From Lachnospiraceae bacterium UBA7050 (GTDB lineage Bacteria; Bacillota; Clostridia; Lachnospirales; Lachnospiraceae), in NCBI GenBank assembly GCA_002493905.1, contig DLAJ01000020.1, forward strand, positions 1 through 64,000: a stretch of DNA of 64,000 nucleotides, written 5' to 3'. Of the stretch, positions 33,173 through 41,966 are shown piece after piece. Below the pieces are notes generated by a model that saw only the letters and a list, made by a program, of their open reading frames with translations, made no database searches and was not told where the DNA came from. The first letter of the stretch is position 1. Each line of letters starts with the position of its first letter. The position numbers were made by a program, and so were the translations under genes.

Positions 33173-33649
33173 TTATCCTTCAATGGCAATATATTTCTTT
33201 TCTTCCACCTCAGGTTTTTTCTTTTCTGCTTTCGGGATACTCAGTTTCAACACTCCGCTTTCATACTTTGCGTGAATGTCTTCCTGTTTTACTTCTTCCC
33301 CGACATAGAAAGACCTGCTCATGCTGCCGGCATAACGCTCTCTGCGGACGAACTTTCCGCTTTTCTTTTCTTTCTCATCCTTGTCTAACCCCTTTGACGC
33401 GGTAATCGTAAGGTATCCGTCGTTAAGCTCCAAAGAAAGCTCATCCTTCTTGAATCCGGGCAGATCCATATCCACCTCGTAATGGTCATCATGTTCCCGC
33501 ACATCCGTTTTCATCATGTTCGCCGCATGGCGTCCATACAGTTTCCTCTGGGCTTTCTTCATATCCCTGTCATCCAGTACAGGGAAATCAAAAAAGTCAT
33601 CAAAGAAATCATCAAACAGGTTTTCTCCAAAAATACTAGGTGTCATCAT
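33173..33649 (-). CDS. Small heat-shock protein Hsp20
   Basis: The 158-residue alpha-crystallin-type holdase begins MTPSIFGENLFDDFFDDFFD. The core starts at MKTDVREHDDHYEVDMDLPG and continues with the EERYAG-type turn (RRERYAGSMSRSFYVGE) and the GVLKLSIPK strand near the C-terminus. It binds unfolding proteins. GGAGAG lies upstream of two adjacent ATG codons. Control by HrcA is strongly indicated by a CIRCE box overlapping the -35 of a good promoter. Confidence 0.96.
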   Translation of the reverse strand: MMTPSIFGENLFDDFFDDFFDFPVLDDRDMKKAQRKLYGRHAANMMKTDVREHDDHYEVDMDLPGFKKDELSLELNDGYLTITASKGLDKDEKEKKSGKFVRRERYAGSMSRSFYVGEEVKQEDIHAKYESGVLKLSIPKAEKKKPEVEEKKYIAIEG

Positions 33650-33762
33650 AAGTCATCTCTCCTTTTCTTTATAAGTATCATTTATCGTTTGGAACAAAGG
33701 ATATTGACGGTAACTCGAAGCCTTTCATCGGTTCCTTTTCCCGTTCCTCATGTTCTAAACAT

Positions 33763-33791
33763 GTTATAGCACCATTATTAGCACTCGTCAA
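33763..33791 (-). promoter_or_regulatory. hsp20 promoter
   Basis: On the minus strand a -35 TTGACG (33786-33791) and a -10 TATAAC (33763-33768) are separated by 17 bases. The -35 box lies inside the CIRCE element. Confidence 0.85.
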
Positions 33792-33804
33792 TAGTGAGTG
33801 CTAA
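33778..33804. promoter_or_regulatory. CIRCE operator for HrcA
   Basis: A perfect consensus CIRCE palindrome, TTAGCACTC-N9-GAGTGCTAA. It overlaps the -35 of the hsp20 promoter, so bound HrcA would exclude RNA polymerase. hrcA itself is not in the window. Confidence 0.97.
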
Positions 33805-33916
33805 TAATTTTTGTGAAAACTTTGTGAACATTTGACAACCCTCGATAAATTTGCTAAAACATATTTATATAAAATGACTATTAAAATGCAGCCGTTTGAA
33901 ATTGGGAGGTATCTTC

Positions 33917-34303
33917 ATGGAAAAACGCTTAAAACAATATCTTGCTGCTATGGATCAGCTTCTTGCCGGACTGGAACGCGCCCATGACAGCGCCGGAGCG
34001 GCATCGGAATTATCGGAAAAAAAAGAAATGTCCGCAAGCGAAATGCTTGCGGAACATCTGACACAGATTCAGTTTTTTCAGCACGAGCGCCTCATTCATC
34101 TGATCGTGACCTGCCTGTTCGCCGTGCTTGCTTTCGCTGCCTTTTTCGTATTGTTTTTTACGATGAATGCCGGAATGTTCCTCCTTTTCGCAGCGCTCCT
34201 CGTGCTGCTGATCCCCTATATCCGGCACTATTATATCTTAGAAAACGGCGTACAGCGCATGTACCGGCAATATGACCGTCTGCGTGATCTGCTGCGCGGC
34301 TGA
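33917..34303 (+). CDS. Two-TM protein, unknown
   Basis: The 128-residue protein has a charged N-terminus (about 60 residues, partly coiled coil) followed by two adjacent membrane helices: LIHLIVTCLFAVLAFAAFFV and MFLLFAALLVLLIPYI. It ends in a basic tail (YRQYDRLRDLLRG). I do not recognise a named family. GGGAGG lies 7 bases before the ATG; a TTG at 33896 is in frame. It is divergent from hsp20. Confidence 0.78.
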   Translation: MEKRLKQYLAAMDQLLAGLERAHDSAGAASELSEKKEMSASEMLAEHLTQIQFFQHERLIHLIVTCLFAVLAFAAFFVLFFTMNAGMFLLFAALLVLLIPYIRHYYILENGVQRMYRQYDRLRDLLRG

Positions 34304-34437
34304 TTTCCGAAACAGGGCATCCGCTTTCAGACTGCAAACTGCTTTTTTCCCTGCTGCACGCTGCTTTTTTCTGTCGCGGCACGATCGTTCTTCATTTCGT
34401 AATGACACTGCACGCCATCACTTCTTTTCGTCCGCAT

Positions 34438-35166
34438 TTACTTTACTTTTGTGACGTTTTCAGAAGCATCCACCACGTCACAGACGCAGAGCTTTCCTTC
34501 TTTTTCCACAAAGCGGATATCATATCCTGCAAAATACATGCCGTAAACAGAGCCCCGCCCCTTCTGATACGCCGCGCGCGGGTCCTGGCTGAGCAGTCTG
34601 CATGCTGTTTCTCGTTTTTCCTCCGGCAGCTTCTCAAGCAGATGCTGCGGAAATTCCACCTCAATCTCATACGCGCAGCATGCCTGACCAAAACTGCCCG
34701 ATGCTTCAGGATGCGCATCCGTATAGGGAAGATACGGCTTTATATCATAAATCGGCGTGCCGCTCACAAGGTCCGCCCCTCCGACAATCAGCTTTGCGCC
34801 CTCCTTTGTCTCCCACAGCACTTCTTCTAACCGGACGCAGGAGAGCCCGATTGCGTTCGGGCGGAACGGCGCCCGCGTCGCGAACACGCCTTTCTTTTCC
34901 TTTCCGCCCAGACGCGGCGGATGCACAGCCGGCGCAAATCCCTCTCTCTGATTCCCGGAAAATCCCCATAACAGCCACAGATGCGAAAATTCCTCGATGC
35001 CCCTCAGCGCCTCGGCGTTCCGGTACGCAGGCTCAAACACGATTTCTCCGCGCAGTCCCTCCACCAGCCCGCTCTGACGGGGCACGCCGAATTTTTCCGC
35101 AAACTCCGTGCGGATGGTCGCAATCCTATAAATCGTATGTGCGCCAGTCTCTTTTTGATTGTCCAT
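34438..35166 (-). CDS. trmO: tRNA (N6-threonylcarbamoyladenosine37-N6)-methyltransferase TrmO
   Basis: The 242-residue protein has the TsaA/YaeB domain: IYRIATIRTEFAEKFGVPRQSG opens it, then FSHLWLLWGF and GVFATRAPFRPNAIGLSCVRL follow, with DIKPYLPYTD. TrmO uses SAM to convert t6A37 to m6t6A37 in some tRNA-Thr. The C-terminal domain runs to the end and has DPRAAY as in E. coli TrmO. The start at 35166 is chosen because GGAAGAG precedes it and E. coli TrmO starts equivalently; an ATG at 35190 has no site. Confidence 0.93.
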   Translation of the reverse strand: MDNQKETGAHTIYRIATIRTEFAEKFGVPRQSGLVEGLRGEIVFEPAYRNAEALRGIEEFSHLWLLWGFSGNQREGFAPAVHPPRLGGKEKKGVFATRAPFRPNAIGLSCVRLEEVLWETKEGAKLIVGGADLVSGTPIYDIKPYLPYTDAHPEASGSFGQACCAYEIEVEFPQHLLEKLPEEKRETACRLLSQDPRAAYQKGRGSVYGMYFAGYDIRFVEKEGKLCVCDVVDASENVTKVK

Positions 35167-35261
35167 AAGATGCTCTTCCACATTTTTCATGATGATATGA
35201 CTATAGCATCCGCTGCCGCCCCATGCAAGCAGATTTCGTTCCCGGCGTGTGCATTTCCGGT

Positions 35262-36020
35262 TTATGCCCAGTCTTTCTTTTTATAGCAGACAGCCCCGAC
35301 TCCCGCAAAAAGCACTGTCAGTACACTGAGGACCAGCAGCTCCGTGCGATGCGTAAGAAGCCCTTCCCCGGCAAACGCCCCCTGCAGAAGGTCCACTGCG
35401 TAAGTCATCGGCAGAAATTTAGAAACCGTCCTGACTGCGCCCGAAAACAGCATATCGGGAATCGTCGCTCCGGACAAAAAGAGCATGACAAAATAAAAGA
35501 CATAACACAGCACATTGGCAATTTTTGCGTCCGGCGCAACCGCCGTAAAAAGAAATCCCATGGAAAACAGCGCCGCGACACTGATAAAAAGGCTGAGCGC
35601 CACAGCCCCTGCGCTTCCCAATATCTTTACGCCGTACAGCGCTCTTCCTGCAATCAGCAGAATCAGGATTCCAATGAGCGTCATCACAAAATTTACCAGT
35701 ATCTGGGCCAGAATGATGCTCCGCTTTCCTGCCGGCGTTGCATCATAACGTTTATAAATCTTTTTTTCTTTGCACTCGGACAAGGTCAGCGGAAAAGCCA
35801 TCAGTCCGGTTACGCCGATGACCATGACTGCATATGCCGGAACGGAGACGTCCATTGCTCCCAGCTCAGTTTCCGGAGAAATCGGTGCGTTCCCGTAAAT
35901 ACTGCCAAATATGACGAGCATCAGCGTTGGAAACACCAGCGTAAAGAAAAAGCCGAAAAAATCTCTTAAAAACAGCAGTCCTTCATATTTACATATCACC
36001 GCAAATCGTTTCATTTTCAT
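35262..36020 (-). CDS. ABC-2 type transporter permease
   Basis: The 252-residue membrane protein has six predicted membrane helices. The family block is the ABC2_membrane type: TLVFPTLMLVIFGSIYGN near the start, ECKEKKIYKRYDATPAGKRSI in the middle, and FLPMTYAVDLLQGAF near the end. It follows its ATPase gene by 21 bp and has a GGGAGTGGG site. These two-part exporters move drugs, peptides or lipids; substrate unknown. Confidence 0.92.
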   Translation of the reverse strand: MKMKRFAVICKYEGLLFLRDFFGFFFTLVFPTLMLVIFGSIYGNAPISPETELGAMDVSVPAYAVMVIGVTGLMAFPLTLSECKEKKIYKRYDATPAGKRSIILAQILVNFVMTLIGILILLIAGRALYGVKILGSAGAVALSLFISVAALFSMGFLFTAVAPDAKIANVLCYVFYFVMLFLSGATIPDMLFSGAVRTVSKFLPMTYAVDLLQGAFAGEGLLTHRTELLVLSVLTVLFAGVGAVCYKKKDWA

Positions 36021-36041
36021 ATCCCACTCCCTTCAGGCCTG

Positions 36042-36815
36042 TCAGCCTATTGCATCCATGGATATTCCTCCCTGTTTTGGCATAAGCTTCAAATACAGCT
36101 TTTCCAAGGAATCGGAATCATCCCAATTTTTCTCTGAAATCCGCTCTTTAGCATAGCTGCAAAACTCCTGTTTGGAGCCTAAAAACTGCTGCTTTCCATC
36201 TTCTAAAAAAAGAATACGTCCCGCCAGCGCTTCCACCTCATCCAGATAATGGGAAACTAAAATGATCGAAACGCCGCTGTCCCTGATCGCCTCAAAACTG
36301 CGCCACATGCTCTGGCGGACTTCCGGGTCAAGTCCCGTAGTCAGTTCATCCAGAATCATCAGTTTCGGACGCCCCATAAGGGAAAGGAGCACGGAAAGCC
36401 GCTGCTTTTCCCCGCCTGAAAGTTTTGAAACCCATCGTTTTCGTTTGTTCTCCAAATCCATCTGCCGCAATAAGGCTTCCCAGTCTGCCGGTCTGTCATA
36501 GAACGCGGCGAACAGCCTGCACAATTCCTCCACTCTGATTTTGGATGGATATGCCGTTTCCTGTAACTGAACACCCATTTTTTCGTATACTTCTCCGCGA
36601 TGCTGAAACGGGTCCTTCCCAAAAACGGAGATCCGTCCGCTGTCCGGTTTCCTTAACCCCTCGACGCACTCCACCGTTGACGTCTTCCCCGAACCGTTCG
36701 GTCCGATCACTGCCAGAATCTCCCCCTGCTCCACACAAAATGTGACGCCCTGAACCGCCTGCACATTCCGGTATGCTAAATGTAATCCCTCTACTTCTAC
36801 AACTGTCTCCGCCAT
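36042..36815 (-). CDS. ABC transporter ATP-binding protein
   Basis: The 257-residue ATPase has Walker A GPNGSGKTST, a Q-loop near QLQETAYPSK, the signature LSGGEKQRLSV, Walker B LMILDELTTGLDP and the switch histidine in LVSHYLDE. It pairs with the ABC-2 permease downstream as a drug- or peptide-type exporter. The ATG at 36815 follows GGGAGG at about 7 bases. It is divergent from the LytTR regulator, which may control it. Confidence 0.94.
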   Translation of the reverse strand: MAETVVEVEGLHLAYRNVQAVQGVTFCVEQGEILAVIGPNGSGKTSTVECVEGLRKPDSGRISVFGKDPFQHRGEVYEKMGVQLQETAYPSKIRVEELCRLFAAFYDRPADWEALLRQMDLENKRKRWVSKLSGGEKQRLSVLLSLMGRPKLMILDELTTGLDPEVRQSMWRSFEAIRDSGVSIILVSHYLDEVEALAGRILFLEDGKQQFLGSKQEFCSYAKERISEKNWDDSDSLEKLYLKLMPKQGGISMDAIG

Positions 36816-36956
36816 GCCGATTCCTCCCTTCTTCGTGCTCCTCACATCCTAGCGCAGATTTTCCTCTGCGTCCATCCCAATCCGAAAAACGGGCAAATCC
36901 GGCGTGTAAGCGGTCGTATTTCCTGTATAAAATGCACAGGACAGCGGCAGAAACTA

Positions 36957-36965
36957 TGTTATAAT
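36957..36965 (+). promoter_or_regulatory. Extended -10 promoter of the LytTR gene
   Basis: TGTTATAAT (TG-n-TATAAT) lies about 75 bp before the LytTR start. No good -35 is seen, which is tolerable with an extended -10. No clear LytTR direct repeat could be picked out nearby. Confidence 0.5.
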
Positions 36966-37038
36966 ATTCCCAAAGAGCATCCGGGTCTGCTTATTTCATC
37001 CCGCGCTCTAATAAGATTTGCAAAAAGGGAGGGCGTTC

Positions 37039-37497
37039 ATGAAAGTAGAATGCCATATCAGCGCAGACGGCGGAGAATCCTATGCCGTTCTTCATATCAG
37101 GTCGATGACTCCGACGATCGCAGAAGCGATTTCCATTCTGGAGAATGAAGACGTATCCCTTCAGGCGCTCCATTCGTTCAACGCCGTACGGGACGGAAAA
37201 ACCTATTTTCTCGAGCCGGACAATATCGAGATTGTACGCACCGAAGGGCGGGAGATTGTCTGTTATGATGCGGACAACAACAGGTATGTTCTGAACAGGC
37301 CGTTATATGAGCTCGAACCGATGCTCGGCTCCGCGTTTATCCGCATTTCCAAATCCGCAATCGTTCAAATCCGAAAGATCAGCCATTGTAAAGCCAGCCT
37401 GAACGGAACAATGGAACTGGTTATGAAAAACGGAGTCAGGGATTATATTTCCAGAAGCTTTAGAAAACTGTTCAAGGAAAGGCTGGGTCTGATATGA
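37039..37497 (+). CDS. LytTR-domain transcriptional regulator
   Basis: The 152-residue protein lacks a receiver domain. An N-terminal domain of about 45 residues is followed by a LytTR DNA-binding domain (about residues 50-150): YFLEPDNIEIVRTEGREIVC, then GSAFIRISKSAIVQIRKI. The stop overlaps the next gene by four bases (ATGA). LytTR-DUF3021 pairs are common in Firmicutes, where the membrane partner is thought to modulate the regulator. GGGAGGG precedes the ATG. Confidence 0.92.
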   Translation: MKVECHISADGGESYAVLHIRSMTPTIAEAISILENEDVSLQALHSFNAVRDGKTYFLEPDNIEIVRTEGREIVCYDADNNRYVLNRPLYELEPMLGSAFIRISKSAIVQIRKISHCKASLNGTMELVMKNGVRDYISRSFRKLFKERLGLI

Positions 37498-37970
37498 AGC
37501 AATCAATGAGAAGAATGGTACAATTGATCATCAAATACCTGTGTCACGGAATCTCCTGGGGATGCACCTGTTTCGTACTGTTATGCCTGTGCTGCCATTT
37601 CATCGGTGCTGACGATATTCTGGCACTTATCTGGAACGACTTTGCAAAACATGCGGCAGGCTCCATTCTTGTCGGAGTTGCCTGCGGCTCCACAGCCATT
37701 GTTTATCAGATAGACCGCCTTCCCTTCGGCGCAAAAGTGTTGATTCATTTTACCGTCGGCATGGGCGTATTCTATCCCGTCGCGCTTTCTCTTAACTGGA
37801 TTCCGTACCATCCGGGCAATGTTCTCTATTCGGTACTGCAGTTTCTGGTCTCCTGCAGCATTTTCGCGGCAATCTGGTTTTGTTTTTATCTCTTTAACCG
37901 CAGCGAAGCAAAAAAAATCAACAACAGACTTCAGGAACTGGCGCAGGAGCAGAAAAATAAATCCCGCTGA
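37494..37970 (+). CDS. DUF3021 membrane protein
   Basis: The 158-residue protein has four membrane helices and ends in a charged tail (NNRLQELAQEQKNK). The GVACGSTAIVYQIDRLPFGAK block and LHWIPYH-like turn fit DUF3021. It overlaps the LytTR gene by 4 bp, implying translational coupling. The likely role is to sense an envelope or ligand signal for the LytTR regulator. Divergence from the ABC exporter suggests a small resistance or export module. Confidence 0.88.
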   Translation: MKQSMRRMVQLIIKYLCHGISWGCTCFVLLCLCCHFIGADDILALIWNDFAKHAAGSILVGVACGSTAIVYQIDRLPFGAKVLIHFTVGMGVFYPVALSLNWIPYHPGNVLYSVLQFLVSCSIFAAIWFCFYLFNRSEAKKINNRLQELAQEQKNKSR

Positions 37971-38022
37971 AAACATAAGCATCCTGTCCACAGTTTACAA
38001 CGGGATTCTCCCATCATCAAAA

Positions 38023-38047
38023 ACGGCACATCCAATGGATGTGCCGT
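38023..38047 (-). terminator. Terminator after the 97-residue gene
   Basis: Eleven-base arms ACGGCACATCC and GGATGTGCCGT enclose AAT. On the minus strand the stem is followed by TTTTTG. It may also end the convergent LytTR-DUF3021 transcript, though that side is followed only by CAACATTTT. Confidence 0.85.
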
Positions 38048-38069
38048 CAACATTTTCATGATTCATATA

Positions 38070-38363
38070 CTAAAAATAAGTCTTATCCACCGGCTTGCAG
38101 ATCAGTTCCACCTGATCCGTAAGCTGCATTGCCTGCAGCACTTCCTCCGCCTTCTCTCGCTGCATCTCATTAATACAGATCGTGCATTCGGGCCTGCCTC
38201 CGAATATCTTGCGGAAAAAACCGGGATTTTCCCATTTCTCACAATAGGAAATCCGGTTGCTCAGGAATTCCTTTTCTATGCGCTTCTTGACCTCCAGATC
38301 AACCACCGCGCATAATGCAATTTCATTGTGTACCTTCAAGCCTGTATAAATTGTCGGTTTCAT
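38070..38363 (-). CDS. Small conserved protein, unknown
   Basis: The 97-residue soluble protein contains two cysteines in ECTICINE and a C-terminal part (REKAEEVLQAMQL) that faintly resembles DUF2007-type signal-transducing folds. I do not assign a family. AGGAAAA lies upstream of the ATG. It lies downstream of the YlmH gene on the same strand with its own terminator. Confidence 0.65.
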   Translation of the reverse strand: MKPTIYTGLKVHNEIALCAVVDLEVKKRIEKEFLSNRISYCEKWENPGFFRKIFGGRPECTICINEMQREKAEEVLQAMQLTDQVELICKPVDKTYF

Positions 38364-38448
38364 AAATTTTTCCTGCCTTGCCTGTGCTTACTGCCACAAT
38401 CCTTACGATAACTACTATAATTCTTTTGTGTCCCAATTTCAAGTAATT

Positions 38449-39204
38449 TTATACATAGATTTTCAGCGTAACGCGCATTCTTCCTTTTGCCGTTATGTCA
38501 AAATCTCCGCAGACACGAAATTTTCCATATCCCCTGACAGAGATGATATTCCCGTCTTTACAAAGATATCCGGCGTTTTCGCACTGTCTCCCATCTACAA
38601 AAACTTTCTTTGCACGAAAAAGCTCTGTGCTCCCGCTCCGCGATAAATGATACAGCTTCGCCGCCAGCGCATCAATGCGTGCAGACGATACAATGACCTG
38701 TTCCTCGCGGTACCGGGGCTTTGCCGTATCCGGCACTTCGTCAGATACATTCAGATGAACCGCAGTATGCCGCACCTTCGTCAAATGCTCTGTCAGATAT
38801 GGAGCAATCCGTTCCAGACAGAAAATGCAGCAGGTTTTTCCCCTGACCACCATATCTCCGATCAGCTCCCGCTCAATGCCAAGGTTCATCAGCGCGCCCA
38901 GATAATCCCTGTGTGTCAGTTCTTCCGCAAATTTGGGTGCTGCCGGCTCCGCCATCAGGCAGACAATTGGAAATTCCGTCTCATAACCGAACGCCGCCGC
39001 ATCCCCGAAGCGCAGGACCTGCCGTTCAGCGCCCTCCACGCCTCCAGATAATGCGAACCCGGCATAAGAAAGCTCCTTTTCCATCCGATGAAAGACCGCC
39101 TGTCTGTCCATGCTCAAAAACGGTGTGAACGTATAGCACCCGCTGTCGTACGACCGTCTGGCAAGCTCCCGGAATCTTTTTTCCCAAATCTCATCCTCTG
39201 TCAT
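38449..39204 (-). CDS. ylmH: S4-domain RNA-binding protein, YlmH-like
   Basis: The 251-residue protein ends in an S4 domain (VSSARIDALAAKLYHLSRSG, then KKVFVDGRQCENAGYLCKDG and ISVRGYGKF). The N-terminal part has HRDYLGALMNLGIERELIGD, the YlmH hallmark. YlmH proteins bind RNA on the large ribosomal subunit and rescue stalled peptidyl-tRNA. Elsewhere the gene lies in the ylm division cluster; here it follows a MATE gene and overlaps it by 14 bp. Confidence 0.92.
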   Translation of the reverse strand: MTEDEIWEKRFRELARRSYDSGCYTFTPFLSMDRQAVFHRMEKELSYAGFALSGGVEGAERQVLRFGDAAAFGYETEFPIVCLMAEPAAPKFAEELTHRDYLGALMNLGIERELIGDMVVRGKTCCIFCLERIAPYLTEHLTKVRHTAVHLNVSDEVPDTAKPRYREEQVIVSSARIDALAAKLYHLSRSGSTELFRAKKVFVDGRQCENAGYLCKDGNIISVRGYGKFRVCGDFDITAKGRMRVTLKIYV

Positions 39205-40540
39205 AACACCCTTTCGCTGTCCCGCGCAGCCGCGGATTCCTTACAAGCTGGATAATCAACGGAATCACCATCAATATCCAGATCAGCGGCTCAGACCAAA
39301 TGACCGCCATATAACCAAAATATCCGGAAAACACAACTGCGATCACAACTTTCCCCACAAGCTCAACCCCGCTGGAAATCAGCGGCGTAATGCTGTCCCC
39401 CATTCCCTGCATCGCATTGCGCGCAAGGCAGATAACGGTGGGAACTGCATAAAACGGTGTGTTGATGCGCAGATACAGCGACGCCGTCTCAATGATATCG
39501 GCTTCCTTGGTCGCCGTCACGGCGCGCACCATCCACGGCGCGGCGGTATAAGCGGCGATCAGCACAAACAGGCACCAGCCCCACACAAGCAGGATTGTCT
39601 GCGTCAGTCCCTTTTTAATCCGGTCATATTTTTCCGCCCCCATATTCTGCCCGCTGTAAGTCGCCATCGTTGTGCCAAAGACAGAAAACGGCAGCATAAA
39701 CAGTTCCGTGATCTTGCGCGCCGCCGTATGCGCCACAATCGTATGCTCGCCAAAACCGTTGATCGCCCCCTGCAGGGCTACGGAACCGATATTAACCAGA
39801 CACCCCATCAGTCCGACGGAAAGTCCGGTCGCGTACAGTTCCTTTATCGTTTTTTTGCTAAGACGGCACTCCTCCCGATGCAGATGCAGGATTGGGTACC
39901 GTTTCCATAAATAGCAAAAACACGCGGCAAACGCGATGATCTGGGACAGCACAGTTGCAGCAGCCGCCCCCTCCACGCCAAACGCAAACACGCGGACAAA
40001 CAGAAGATCAAGCCCCACGTTGAGCAGCGCGGATATAACCAGAAAAACAAGCGGGGCTACCGTATCCCCAATCGCACGCAGCAGCCCCGCACAGACATTA
40101 TAGAGCATTGACGCCGTCATACCAAGCAGGATAATGCGAAAATACCGCACCGCAAGCGGCATCAGTTCTTCCTCTGTGTTCAGGAGCCTTAAAATTCCCG
40201 GCAAAAAGAACACGCTTACCGCTGTCAGAACAATCGATGTTGCAAGACCGAGCACAAACGTCCCTGAAACTGCCCTGCGCACATGCGCTTCGTCCTTTGC
40301 CCCGAATCCACGCGCCGTAATAATCGCAAATCCATTTGTAAGCCCGATCAGGAAGCCAATGATCATATTGTTCAGCGAGCTTGTCACACCAACTGCCGCC
40401 AAAGCCTGCTCACCCAGATAGCTCCCCACAATGCGCGTATCGGCAAGGGAATAAAAAAGCTGGAAAACATTTCCAAGCATGATCGGAAGCGCAAACTGCA
40501 GAATCAGCTTCAGCGGCTTTCCCTGTGTCAGATCCCTCAT
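39191..40540 (-). CDS. MATE-family efflux transporter
   Basis: The 449-residue protein has about 12 membrane helices in two similar halves. It opens with GKPLKLILQFALPIMLGNVFQLFYSLADT and later shows GYLGEQALAAVGVTSS-like and AIITARGFGAKDE blocks typical of the DinF/NorM type. MATE proteins export drugs or metabolites using Na+ or H+. GGAGAGG precedes the ATG at a longish spacing. It overlaps ylmH. Confidence 0.93.
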   Translation of the reverse strand: MRDLTQGKPLKLILQFALPIMLGNVFQLFYSLADTRIVGSYLGEQALAAVGVTSSLNNMIIGFLIGLTNGFAIITARGFGAKDEAHVRRAVSGTFVLGLATSIVLTAVSVFFLPGILRLLNTEEELMPLAVRYFRIILLGMTASMLYNVCAGLLRAIGDTVAPLVFLVISALLNVGLDLLFVRVFAFGVEGAAAATVLSQIIAFAACFCYLWKRYPILHLHREECRLSKKTIKELYATGLSVGLMGCLVNIGSVALQGAINGFGEHTIVAHTAARKITELFMLPFSVFGTTMATYSGQNMGAEKYDRIKKGLTQTILLVWGWCLFVLIAAYTAAPWMVRAVTATKEADIIETASLYLRINTPFYAVPTVICLARNAMQGMGDSITPLISSGVELVGKVVIAVVFSGYFGYMAVIWSEPLIWILMVIPLIIQLVRNPRLRGTAKGCYDRG

Positions 40541-40579
40541 AACAAACTGTACCTCTCCATGATCGGGCTTTCTGCTCTT

Positions 40580-41242
40580 TTACAGATAAATCTCCATATA
40601 TCCCTTGATCTTCGTTACATCATAATGCGCAAGCACGCCAAGGTTGGAATCATAGCCTTTTCCTTGGTAATACACCAGGTAGTGGCTGTAACGTCCCATT
40701 TTCTCCATGATGATACAGCACTCAGGCAGTGTCACATCCTCTTTGCCGTTTGTATAAATAATCTCCTCGGAATGATCGATCCCATAATAATTCAGTGCGC
40801 TGACAAGCTTATCCATTGTCGCCTGCCACTCGCCGCAATGCATCGTATTGATCGCCTCATCAAGCGTGATGCCTGCGAGCATCGCCACGCAGGACTGCCC
40901 GCAGAGGCCGTCATGCGGCTGAATGATCACTTCCATGCTGTCAATTTTACGAATCGGATTCGACGTACTGTACGGACTTGTCTCCACACTTGATTTCGTC
41001 ACACGGAATGTAACCGGATATTCTTTTCCTGTCTCGAACTGGCTCATGATATTTTCCTGAATCGGAATATTGTAATATCCGTTTCCTTCCGGCTCCAGAT
41101 TACATACGAACACGGTATCGCCAACCCGCACTTTTACAGGTACATCGCCCTCTTTCTTGCAGATTTCCCACACGTTGAACGGGATTTTCATCCGTCCTCC
41201 CTGCTCCGTCTTCTCAATCGACGCTTCAAACGTATATTTCAT
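40580..41242 (-). CDS. DUF1905-like domain fused to papain/C39-like peptidase domain
   Basis: The 220-residue protein begins with a DUF1905-like beta-barrel domain (residues 1-85: YTFEASIEKTEQGGRMKIPF, then VRVGDTVFVCNLEPEGNGYY). Residues about 100-220 resemble a papain- or C39-type cysteine peptidase. There, QPHDGLCGQSCVAMLAGIT supplies Gln and Cys, and GRYSHYLVYYQGKGYDSNLG supplies a possible His and Asp. The fusion is uncommon to my knowledge. It could be an inactive sensor or an active peptidase. The ATG at 41242 is preceded by AAGGAG at 12 bases. Domain calls are by eye. Confidence 0.65.
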   Translation of the reverse strand: MKYTFEASIEKTEQGGRMKIPFNVWEICKKEGDVPVKVRVGDTVFVCNLEPEGNGYYNIPIQENIMSQFETGKEYPVTFRVTKSSVETSPYSTSNPIRKIDSMEVIIQPHDGLCGQSCVAMLAGITLDEAINTMHCGEWQATMDKLVSALNYYGIDHSEEIIYTNGKEDVTLPECCIIMEKMGRYSHYLVYYQGKGYDSNLGVLAHYDVTKIKGYMEIYL

Positions 41243-41460
41243 ACGATCATTCCGCTCCTTTCCGCCTTTCCGGACGCATCCCCATATTGGCATCCGCCTT
41301 TCAAAATTCTCCATTATTACTTTACCATATGTATGAAAAAATGAAAAGACGAAAACTCGCTAAATAGACAGCTGAAGTAACAGCGAAGCCGAAGGCTGAA
41401 CTGTTGCAGGGTAAAAACCTGCCAGACCGGCTGACATCCAATTGACATGTCTTCAAAAGC

Positions 41461-41859
41461 TTACCAGATAAGCTCATAAACTCCATACTTCTCATAATCC
41501 CTTGCTATGCCGTCCCGAAGCAGCGCCCTGCACTCCTCCCTGTCCGTCCAGCGGTACTCGGTATGCTCACTGCTTAATACCACGTTTTCTTCTGTGGTTG
41601 AACAGAGATAAACGACAAAAATAATGTTTTTTCCGTCAATCTCGTCTAAAGAAGCATATAAAAAGCGTTCTGGAACCACCGTAAGTCCCGTTTCTTCCAG
41701 AACCTCTCTGCAGACTGCTTCTTCGAGGCTCTCTCCCTCTTCCACTTTGCCTCCTGCACCCTCCCAGCCTTCCATATCTTCTATTCTGCGGCGGATCAGC
41801 AGATTTTTATGCAGATCATGATTCAGAATAACAGTTTTTACTACAACATGTGCCAGCAT
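41461..41859 (-). CDS. Nudix hydrolase
   Basis: The 132-residue protein carries a complete Nudix box: G, five residues, E, seven residues, REVLEETGL, around residues 37-59. The WEGAGGKVEEGE lead-in is typical. It hydrolyses a nucleoside diphosphate linked to another group, such as oxidised nucleotides; substrate unknown. GGAGG lies 8 bases before the ATG. A 10-bp tandem repeat lies directly upstream of this site. Confidence 0.9.
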   Translation of the reverse strand: MLAHVVVKTVILNHDLHKNLLIRRRIEDMEGWEGAGGKVEEGESLEEAVCREVLEETGLTVVPERFLYASLDEIDGKNIIFVVYLCSTTEENVVLSSEHTEYRWTDREECRALLRDGIARDYEKYGVYELIW

Positions 41860-41870
41860 AAAGATAACCT

Positions 41871-41920
41871 CCTCTGTCTCTTTCTGTCTCTTTCTGTCCC
41901 TTTCTGTCTCTTTCTGTTTC
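41871..41920. repeat. 10-bp tandem repeat at the Nudix 5' end
   Basis: Five copies of TTTCTGTCTC (first and last degenerate) run into the ribosome binding region of the Nudix gene. The purine-rich minus-strand reading is CAGAAAGAGA. Copy-number change would alter spacing between promoter and start. Confidence 0.85.
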
Positions 41921-41966
41921 TTATCTTATCATATCTGATCGTATATTTCTTGATCTTTTCGGTCAT

